Positions 1-5,974 of a stretch of DNA of 9,995 nucleotides are shown in pieces (positions within the stretch are counted from its first letter, which is position 1; each line of letters begins with the position of its first letter). This DNA is from Bacteroidota bacterium (lineage in GTDB: Bacteria; Bacteroidota; Ignavibacteria; Kapaibacteriales; UBA2268). The stretch is taken from NCBI GenBank assembly GCA_017428585.1, contig JAFRQN010000259.1, positions 1 to 9,995 of the forward strand, written 5' to 3'. Under the pieces are notes generated by a model that had not been told where the DNA came from, made no database searches, and was given only the letters and a program-made list of their open reading frames with translations. A program made the translations under genes and the position numbers.

Positions 1-1062
1 ATGGTATCCAGATTAGGAGTTGATGGATTAGCCAAAAAATATCCACTTATAGACGGTTTTTATCCTGTATTGTCATCTGATACATTATTAAAATATTTAA
101 ATGTAAAATTTAATTATTTAAGACAACAGTTAATTACTCCTGCTCATTATACTTATTTAAAAATTTCTGATGGATGTAATAGAGGGTGTGCTTATTGTAC
201 AATTCCTTTTATTAAGGGTAAATATGTATCAGTTGATTATGATAGGTTATTAAAAGAAGCAGAAAACTTAGTAAATAATGGAGTTAAGGAGATCATATTA
301 ACAGGTCAAGAAACAACAAACTATGGGCAAGACTTGAAGAAAGGAAATGATTTTATTTCTTTGGTTGATGATATTTCTAAAATAAGAGAGCTAAAGTGGC
401 TTCGTATATTATATACACATCCGCTTAGTTTTGATTCCAGATTATTAGAATTAATAGAAAGTAGAGATAATATATGTAATTATATCGATATGCCGTTGCA
501 GCATATATCTGATAATATTTTAAATAGTATGAAACGTGGTACATCAAGCAGGCAAATCAAAGATATAATAAAACAAATCCGTTCTGCATCATCTAAAATA
601 GCTATTCGTTCTACTTTTATTGTTGGTTATCCAGGAGAAACAGAGGAAGATTTTGAAATTCTATATAATTTTTTAGAAGAATATCAGTTAGATAGAGTAG
701 GCGTATTTAAGTATTCCAAAGAACCTAAAACTATTGCAGCAAGTCTTGAACATCAGGTACCAGAAAAGAAGAAACAAATGCGTTTTGATAAATTAATGCA
801 GTTACAACAAAGTATTTCATTAAATAATAATAAGAAGTATCTTAATAAGACATTAAAAGTATTAATAGATGAAGAACAGATTATAGATGGGAAAAAATAT
901 TTTATTGCTCGTACCGAATATGATTGTCCAGATATTGATAATTCTGTAATAATAGATGCTGATAGCAATAAATGTAAAAATAATAATAAAAATGAATTTA
1001 TAATTGGAGGCATGCCAGAAGTTTTGATTAAAGATGTTGCAGAATATGATTTATATGCTTAA
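1..1062 (+). CDS. rimO: Ribosomal protein S12 methylthiotransferase RimO, 5'-truncated by window edge
   Basis: RimO is a radical-SAM enzyme with two Fe-S clusters that methylthiolates a conserved Asp of ribosomal protein S12 in the cytoplasm. The 353 visible residues contain the radical-SAM cysteines in CNRGCAYC (C59, C63, C66), then GQETTNYG (102-109), MPLQHISDN (164-172) and GYPGETEEDF (209-218). A C-terminal TRAM-like region runs from about 278 to 350. The stop is TAA at 1060-1062. Family members are about 430 residues long and start with an Fe-S-binding UPF0004 domain, most of which is missing here. The ATG at position 1 therefore reads as an internal Met near the end of that domain, not as the start, and the gene should continue upstream of the window. 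The related MiaB and MtaB enzymes are less likely, because the middle and C-terminal sequence reads like Bacteroidota RimO. A separate tRNA-Leu unit follows. Confidence 0.93.
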   Translation: MVSRLGVDGLAKKYPLIDGFYPVLSSDTLLKYLNVKFNYLRQQLITPAHYTYLKISDGCNRGCAYCTIPFIKGKYVSVDYDRLLKEAENLVNNGVKEIILTGQETTNYGQDLKKGNDFISLVDDISKIRELKWLRILYTHPLSFDSRLLELIESRDNICNYIDMPLQHISDNILNSMKRGTSSRQIKDIIKQIRSASSKIAIRSTFIVGYPGETEEDFEILYNFLEEYQLDRVGVFKYSKEPKTIAASLEHQVPEKKKQMRFDKLMQLQQSISLNNNKKYLNKTLKVLIDEEQIIDGKKYFIARTEYDCPDIDNSVIIDADSNKCKNNNKNEFIIGGMPEVLIKDVAEYDLYA

Positions 1063-1081
1063 AAATTGCTTCAATTATTAT

Positions 1082-1112
1082 TTTGTTTTTATATAAATAA
1101 TTGTTATTTTTG
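1082..1112 (+). promoter_or_regulatory. Bacteroidota-type sigma-70 promoter of tRNA-Leu
   Basis: TTTG at 1082-1085 is followed by exactly 19 bases and then TATTTTTG at 1105-1112. This matches the Bacteroidota -33/-7 consensus TTTG-N19-TAnnTTTG. Transcription would start near 1117-1119, about 23 bases before the tRNA. It is the same architecture as the promoter at the right end of the window. The promoter lies after the rimO stop, so the tRNA is probably its own transcription unit. Confidence 0.72.
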
Positions 1113-1141
1113 TATATACTTTTTTATTAAAAGTAGGGTTT

Positions 1142-1224
1142 GCGGAAGTGGCGAAATTGGCAGACGCACCATCTTGAGGGGGTGGCGCCCACAGGGCATA
1201 CGGGTTCAAGTCCCGTTTTCCGCA
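1142..1224 (+). tRNA. tRNA-Leu (anticodon GAG)
   Basis: The 83-base gene folds as a class II tRNA. The acceptor GCGGAAG pairs with TTTCCGC (one G-T pair), the discriminator is A, and the anticodon stem CCATC/GGTGG encloses loop TTGAGGG, giving anticodon GAG. The long variable arm has a GCCC/GGGC stem and the T arm is ACGGG/CCCGT. GAG reads CUC and CUU leucine codons. The 3' CCA is not encoded. The gene lies between its own promoter and an intrinsic terminator. Confidence 0.96.
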
Positions 1225-1225
1225 C

Positions 1226-1258
1226 AAAAAAAGACAAACACAAGTTTGTCTTTTTTTT
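1226..1258. terminator. Bidirectional intrinsic terminator between tRNA-Leu and trpS
   Basis: GACAAAC (1233-1239) pairs with GTTTGTC (1244-1250) around a 4-base loop. A-run 1226-1232 lies on one side and T-run 1251-1258 on the other, so both strands form a hairpin followed by a T tract. It starts 2 bases after tRNA-Leu on the plus strand and lies 17 bases beyond the trpS stop on the minus strand. It probably ends both convergent transcripts. Confidence 0.88.
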
Positions 1259-1274
1259 ATTTTAAATAGAATTG

Positions 1275-2306
1275 TTATTTATGTTCTAAAGGATAAAATC
1301 CCACTTTTTTATATACTTTTCTTAGAGTCTTCATAGCAATAGAGTGAGCTTTTTCTGCACCGTATGATAATATCTCATTTAACATTTTTTTATTGTTTCT
1401 GTATTCTAAATATTTTGTCCTTATAGGATCTATATAATCAGCAACAGCAAGACCAACAGCTTCCTTAAAATCACCATATCCTATTCCATAAAATTCTTTT
1501 TCAATATTATCAAAACTTTTCTTCGTTGCTATGTTGTATAATGTTATTAGATTGGATATACCAGGTTTATCAGGCGATAATTTAATTTCTGTACCACTAT
1601 CTGTTACGCATCTTTTTATTTTATTTATTATTTGTTCTTTTGTATCCTCAATAAAAATTATATTTTTTTCATTTGGATCGGATTTAGACATTTTTTTTGT
1701 TGGGTCTTGTAATGACATAATACGTGCACCAACTTTAGGAATATAAGGCTCTGGCAGTTTAAAAGTATCGCTGTAATAATGATTGAATCTTTGTGCAAGA
1801 TTGCGTGATAATTCTAAGTGTTGTTTTTGATCTTCTCCTACAGGAACTAAATCTGCTTGATATAACAATATATCTGCTGCTTGTAAAATAGGATAAGCAA
1901 ACAGACCAACATTTATATTATCGCTATGTGATTTTGCCTTATCCTTAAATTGTGTCATTTTAGAACATTCTCCCATTCCTGTAAAGCAATTAAGAACCCA
2001 AGCTAACTGAGAATGTTCTGGAACATGTGATTGCACAAATAGAGTACAATTTTCAGGCGAAATTCCGCATGCTAAGTATATTGCAACGGTATCTAAGGTT
2101 TGTGAACGCAGCGAAGCAGGATTTTGTCTTACTGTGATTGAATGAAGATCTGCAATCATATAAAAACAATTATAATCATTTTGCAGTTTTACCCAGCTGT
2201 CTAAAGCACCGCAAAGATGTCCGATAGTTAATTTGCCAGATGGTTGTATTCCACTTAAAATAGTTTTTTTATTTGTAATGGTGTTTGAAATTTCTGTATT
2301 AGTCAT
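1275..2306 (-). CDS. trpS: Tryptophanyl-tRNA synthetase
   Basis: This class I aminoacyl-tRNA synthetase charges tRNA-Trp with tryptophan using ATP, in the cytoplasm. The 343 residues align over essentially the whole length with bacterial TrpRS (E. coli, 334 residues). The HIGH-type signature TIGH is at 27-30 inside GIQPSGKLTIGH, and KMSKS is at 205-209. Other conserved blocks are FVQSHVPEHSQLAWVLNC, MTQFKDKAK and LVPVGEDQKQHLELSR. The C-terminal helical region, which contains the anticodon-binding part, is complete and ends at a TAA. The chosen ATG gives a tail of about 13 residues before the conserved KTILSGIQPSG block, and no nearer Met is available. The upstream gene ends 39 bases away on the same strand, so co-transcription is possible. 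No T-box or other leader structure was recognised in that gap. The cognate tRNA-Trp is also in this window (9241-9313). Confidence 0.97.
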   Translation of the reverse strand: MTNTEISNTITNKKTILSGIQPSGKLTIGHLCGALDSWVKLQNDYNCFYMIADLHSITVRQNPASLRSQTLDTVAIYLACGISPENCTLFVQSHVPEHSQLAWVLNCFTGMGECSKMTQFKDKAKSHSDNINVGLFAYPILQAADILLYQADLVPVGEDQKQHLELSRNLAQRFNHYYSDTFKLPEPYIPKVGARIMSLQDPTKKMSKSDPNEKNIIFIEDTKEQIINKIKRCVTDSGTEIKLSPDKPGISNLITLYNIATKKSFDNIEKEFYGIGYGDFKEAVGLAVADYIDPIRTKYLEYRNNKKMLNEILSYGAEKAHSIAMKTLRKVYKKVGFYPLEHK

Positions 2307-2345
2307 ATTAATATAATTACTTTTTTTATAAATTATTTAATAAAT

Positions 2346-4031
2346 TTAGAAAGATGATGTTATAGATAAGTAAAATCCATTAGATGCTGGTACTTGTCTA
2401 CAAACTCCACCTACGCATAGTATGCCTGAACGTTGTTTTCCATATCCTAATGCAAATCTAGATGCGCCTCTTGTATAAGCTATATTTGTGTTTAAATAAT
2501 GTACACGGCGTTCTTCATTATCATTGCCATAATTCCAATCATCATATAAAGATATAAACCAACCTGGTGAAATTGTGAGTTCTGCCATAATTCCAAACCA
2601 ATTTCCATTTATGACATCATGTGAAGTAATTGAAGAATCTTGTTTTGACCAAAGATGCTGTATTTCGCATTTTAATGCATAATTTGTTGAAAATTTATAT
2701 GTGCCATCTGCCATAATTAAATTTGCATTTACTTTGCCAGAATTTGGAACACCTTCATTTTCTAATATATCTTTATTATAGATTATATTAATAAGGGAAA
2801 GAGATCCTTTAAATACTGAGGAAAACTTATGGCTTATATTTAAATTTATATCCTGAAAATATAAATTATCTCCGATGCCGAATAATGGCGAATCATATGT
2901 TGTACAGCTTTTTAAATGTGCTGTTGTATCTGTATATGTATGAGTGGTATCAATAGATTGTACTCTTGAGTAATTAAGAGTAAGATCTGTTCCATATTTG
3001 CCGCCAAATATACTGCCTTTTGGCAGTTTATATGCTAATTCTGCCTGTAGTCCTGCTTCGCCATTAAGTTGAGTTGCGTAAGGATACATGGAGATTAGTC
3101 GATAAGTATGTTGTTTAGTTAGAGGCGGCACAAATGATAAAATTTGCTGTGTGCCTTGTGCATATCTATCGCTTCTAAAATCCATATTATCTATTTTATG
3201 AATATTAAGAGAAGCGCTTAATCCTTTAGTAAAGTAAGCTGTATTGACAATAAATCCATATCCTGGATTATAAGTATAGTTGTTTGTTGCATTTGGATTA
3301 TTATATTTATAAGCATATTCTGCATCAATATTGAAGGATGTTCCTATAATTCCTAATCTTCCTGACCAAGCAAGAACATTCTCAGGCATTTTTAAGAATA
3401 TATCTTTATCAGCCTGGTAAGTACTGATAACACTTGCACCTGCAAATATATTAGATGTTGTATTTAATGAGAAAAGTTCGCTAATTTGTAAATCTAAATC
3501 ACCACCTCGAACAATTCCTTCGCTTGTTGACCAAAAATTACGCTGAGTTCCTACTATGCCTGTTAATGTTAATCCATTTGTAGGATGTACTTTGACTCTT
3601 GCTCCATTCATAGCATTGTCATAACCTAAAGCTCGTTCTTCATAAGAACGGAATATCAATCCGCTTCCAAATTGTTCATAATAATTGCCAGCTGTAATTT
3701 CTAAAAAATCTGTATTATATGATATATATTTGTATGCAATATCTTGGCCTTTGTATCTGCTGTCTATTCCTGATAAAGGATTTAAATAGTATTCATATCG
3801 TATTCCAGCTGTTATTGGGCCGTTTATATAATTTAAATTAAAAAAGCCATTTGATTGTATTTGTTCTGGAACTTTAGCAGCTTCTATAATTGTATCTTTT
3901 TTATAGGTCTGCGCTTCTATGCTGATATTTCCACTAAATTGTCCGCCATTAATAGATTGTGATGATGCCTCAATAGATATAAAGCAAAATAATACAATAG
4001 ATAATGTTAATGTATGCAATATCTTTTTCAT
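2346..4031 (-). CDS. DUF6029-type outer-membrane beta-barrel protein
   Basis: This is a predicted secreted outer-membrane beta-barrel of 561 residues with unknown function. Residues 1 to about 24 form a Sec signal peptide (MKKI, a hydrophobic core, then EASSQ). The rest is rich in alternating hydrophobic/polar strands with many Tyr, Phe, Asn and Gly, and it ends in Phe (ITSSF), as outer-membrane barrels commonly do. The block GNYYEQFGSGLIFRSYEERA (115-134), followed by LGYDNAMNGARV, resembles the conserved core of the Bacteroidota DUF6029 family. That assignment is from memory of the family and needs a profile search. The ATG is supported by the signal peptide that begins there. The gene lies 39 bases upstream of trpS on the same strand and diverges from the porin gene at 4253. 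It shares no obvious pathway with trpS. Confidence 0.85.
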   Translation of the reverse strand: MKKILHTLTLSIVLFCFISIEASSQSINGGQFSGNISIEAQTYKKDTIIEAAKVPEQIQSNGFFNLNYINGPITAGIRYEYYLNPLSGIDSRYKGQDIAYKYISYNTDFLEITAGNYYEQFGSGLIFRSYEERALGYDNAMNGARVKVHPTNGLTLTGIVGTQRNFWSTSEGIVRGGDLDLQISELFSLNTTSNIFAGASVISTYQADKDIFLKMPENVLAWSGRLGIIGTSFNIDAEYAYKYNNPNATNNYTYNPGYGFIVNTAYFTKGLSASLNIHKIDNMDFRSDRYAQGTQQILSFVPPLTKQHTYRLISMYPYATQLNGEAGLQAELAYKLPKGSIFGGKYGTDLTLNYSRVQSIDTTHTYTDTTAHLKSCTTYDSPLFGIGDNLYFQDINLNISHKFSSVFKGSLSLINIIYNKDILENEGVPNSGKVNANLIMADGTYKFSTNYALKCEIQHLWSKQDSSITSHDVINGNWFGIMAELTISPGWFISLYDDWNYGNDNEERRVHYLNTNIAYTRGASRFALGYGKQRSGILCVGGVCRQVPASNGFYLSITSSF

Positions 4032-4115
4032 AATGATAATAAGTAATTATAATTTAATAAATTATTTAAAAATAATAATATTTCCCAAATAAAAAAAATA
4101 TTTTATTATCTGATT

Positions 4116-4123
4116 CAAATATA
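4116..4123 (-). promoter_or_regulatory. Possible -7 element for the DUF6029-type gene
   Basis: Read on the minus strand, this is TATATTTG, which matches TAnnTTTG. It lies about 85 bases upstream of the start codon at 4031, in the divergent gap 4032-4252. No TTG/TTTG was found at the expected -33 distance, so the call is tentative. The rest of the gap is nearly pure A/T, and no convincing promoter for the plus-strand gene at 4253 is visible in it. Confidence 0.25.
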
Positions 4124-4252
4124 TTTTAATTTATATTATGTTTCTGATTATTGAAACAAAGAATAATAAAAAACGTTTATTTAAAATAATTAATAAATTT
4201 TATTTATTAACATGAATATTATTTCTAATTTTAATATAGGATTAAATATATT

Positions 4253-5389
4253 ATGAAAAAATTTTTGTTTTTTATTGCATGTACTTTAATTTCTTTTAGT
4301 ACATTAAATTTAAATGCACAAACTGATTTTAAGATTTTCTCAGGATTAGATACTTACTATGCAACAGACGATGCTTCTATTCCTTATGGTCATGAAAGAA
4401 CATATACTATAAACAATATTTACAAAGATAAGTTTTCTTCTAATGATGCTATAATAGGAGTTGGAGCTAAAAGTAATTTCTGGAAAGCTAATGTTGCTGT
4501 TGATTTTCAAGATCATAATTTTGCATTATCTCAAGCAAATGTAAGCCTTAAATTATGTGGTAATTTGTGGATTGAAGGTGGACATTTCTTTACTAATGCA
4601 CCAGGAGAATTAGATAATTATAGTTGGGATAACTATTTTACTTCTTATTCTATTGCAAGTCAATTAGCTCCTAATGCAGAAACAGGATTTGGACTTGCTT
4701 ATGATTTTACTCCTGAAACTCATCTTAGTGTAAGAGTTATTAATAGTGGTTGGGCTAATGATTTCAGAGATAATAATTCAAGCAAATCTGTATCAGCAAG
4801 ATTGGATGTAGAAAATATTATACCTAAATGGAATTTAAGTGTAGGTACTGTTTGCGGAAATGAAAATAAAGTTGCTGTTTCAAAAGATCTTACAACTTTT
4901 ACAGCTGTTGATTTCCGTGGTAATTTTACAAAATGTTTTGAAGGCGCTTTCACTGGTCAATTTGGTACAGTTGAAAATGCATATTTAGAAAATGGTGAAG
5001 AACAACTTGGTATTATGTATGGAATTACTGCACAAGCAAGATATCACTTCTCACCTAAATTTAATGCTGCAGCAAGAGTTTCTTATTGCGACAATCAAGA
5101 CGGAGGTTTTTTTACATATAGAAAACTTTCTGGTTTAGAAGCTGGTGTAAATTTAGAATATAAACCAACAAGTTTTGCTTTCTTAAGACTTGAAGCTGGT
5201 TATCTTGCAATGAGCAGTGAAAATGAAAATCTTTCTAAAGTGTTCTACAATAATAATGATCATGAATATACTAATACTCGTATGCAGCTTGCTTTATCTG
5301 CAGGTGTATATTTTGATGCATATCGTACTTTAGGCGGACTACGTCCAACACTTAATGATCATCATGTAAAACCAATGAATATTAATTAA
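4253..5389 (+). CDS. BBP2/OmpL-like outer-membrane beta-barrel porin
   Basis: This is a predicted outer-membrane porin of 378 residues. Residues 1-22 form a clear signal peptide ending NLNA, with cleavage before Q23, which supports the ATG start. The mature protein opens with SGLDTYYATDD (30-40). It then has SQANVSLKLCGNLWIEGGHF (93-112) followed by a TNAPGE turn, the strand-turn pattern seen in the putative beta-barrel porin-2 (OmpL-like) family. Repeated amphipathic strands continue to RMQLALSAGVYFDAY. Unlike many barrels it does not end on an aromatic residue: a tail of about 20 residues with two adjacent His (NDHHVKPMNIN) follows the last apparent strand. The substrate cannot be inferred from sequence. 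A His-rich small gene follows 51 bases downstream on the same strand and could be co-transcribed. The family call is by pattern recognition, while the barrel and export calls are firmer. Confidence 0.8.
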   Translation: MKKFLFFIACTLISFSTLNLNAQTDFKIFSGLDTYYATDDASIPYGHERTYTINNIYKDKFSSNDAIIGVGAKSNFWKANVAVDFQDHNFALSQANVSLKLCGNLWIEGGHFFTNAPGELDNYSWDNYFTSYSIASQLAPNAETGFGLAYDFTPETHLSVRVINSGWANDFRDNNSSKSVSARLDVENIIPKWNLSVGTVCGNENKVAVSKDLTTFTAVDFRGNFTKCFEGAFTGQFGTVENAYLENGEEQLGIMYGITAQARYHFSPKFNAAARVSYCDNQDGGFFTYRKLSGLEAGVNLEYKPTSFAFLRLEAGYLAMSSENENLSKVFYNNNDHEYTNTRMQLALSAGVYFDAYRTLGGLRPTLNDHHVKPMNIN

Positions 5390-5440
5390 TATAAATATTA
5401 TATTTATTAGCAATTAAAATTTTTATAACATTATAAAAAG

Positions 5441-5827
5441 GTGAATATTTCTAAATATATAGACAATAAGAAAAAAAAGGGAATTACAGCGTCTCTGCTT
5501 ATAATACTATTTTTATTTTATTACGCTTTAATTCCTCTTTCAACGCATGTACATATTGTAAATGGCAAAGTTATTGTTCACATGCATTTTTCTTATGATA
5601 CATTTAGAGATATTAATCATGGCAAAACTCCTTGTCATGAACATAGTGTATTGGATTTTATACAATTACAATATTTTACAACGGCTGCAATATTATTTTT
5701 TGCAGCCTTGTATATTTTTAAAACTTTTCACCTTATAAAACATTATATTTATAATAAAGTTGAATTTATTAAATATAAGTTTTTATATCTATATTGTACT
5801 CATGCCGTCCGGGCACCCAGTATTTAA
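5441..5827 (+). CDS. Small His-rich two-helix membrane protein, candidate metal-handling partner of TonB receptor
   Basis: This 128-residue protein starts with GTG at 5441, preceded by AAAAAG. No ATG or other Met lies nearby in frame before the first helix. A Lys-rich N terminus (KKKK) precedes a membrane helix at about 14-34 and a second helix at about 73-94, predicting an N-in/C-in topology. The 38-residue loop outside the cytoplasm holds seven His and one Cys in THVHIVNGKVIVHMH and HGKTPCHEH (H36, H38, H47, H49, H60, C65, H66, H68). This spacing is what one expects of a divalent-metal site such as Zn, Cu or Ni. I recall similar short Bacteroidota proteins with an HxH-VNG-HxH pattern and a RAPP-like C terminus (here RAPS) next to TonB receptors, but no named family. 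The TonB receptor gene follows after 147 bases. The metal role is inferred. Confidence 0.72.
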   Translation: MNISKYIDNKKKKGITASLLIILFLFYYALIPLSTHVHIVNGKVIVHMHFSYDTFRDINHGKTPCHEHSVLDFIQLQYFTTAAILFFAALYIFKTFHLIKHYIYNKVEFIKYKFLYLYCTHAVRAPSI

Positions 5828-5852
5828 TTAATTTTTAGTAGAATTGAAAATT

Positions 5853-5887
5853 ATATAAAATTATAATTTTATATGTTTATTTTTTTT
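5853..5887 (+). terminator. Possible weak terminator: perfect A/T palindrome plus T-rich run
   Basis: Bases 5853-5874 form a perfect 22-base palindrome made only of A and T. A T-rich stretch follows (5876-5887, one A among T). It lies 25 bases after the stop of the His-rich gene. It could end that transcript, or it could be a symmetric protein-binding site ahead of the TonB receptor gene. A stem with no G-C pairs is weak, so confidence is low. Confidence 0.3.
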
Positions 5888-5974
5888 ATAAGCATATAAT
5901 TTAAAAGATATTTATTCTTTGAATTATATGTATATAAACTATTTTATTAATTAATTATTAAATATTTAGAAAAA

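Noticed and set aside
1..3. ATG at position 1 as the true rimO start
   Set aside because: It would give a protein lacking most of the N-terminal UPF0004 domain. The residues after it read like the inside of that domain, so the window edge cuts the gene.
753..1013. Antisense frame within rimO, and similar frames within trpS, the BBP2 gene and the TonB receptor gene
   Set aside because: They lie inside well-supported genes on the other strand and have no independent coding signal.
1066..1269. 67-codon open frame over the tRNA-Leu gene
   Set aside because: It is tRNA and terminator sequence translated by chance.
5828..5974. Cobalamin or other riboswitch before the TonB receptor
   Set aside because: The 147-base gap is almost entirely A/T, with no conserved riboswitch core or GC-rich helices visible.
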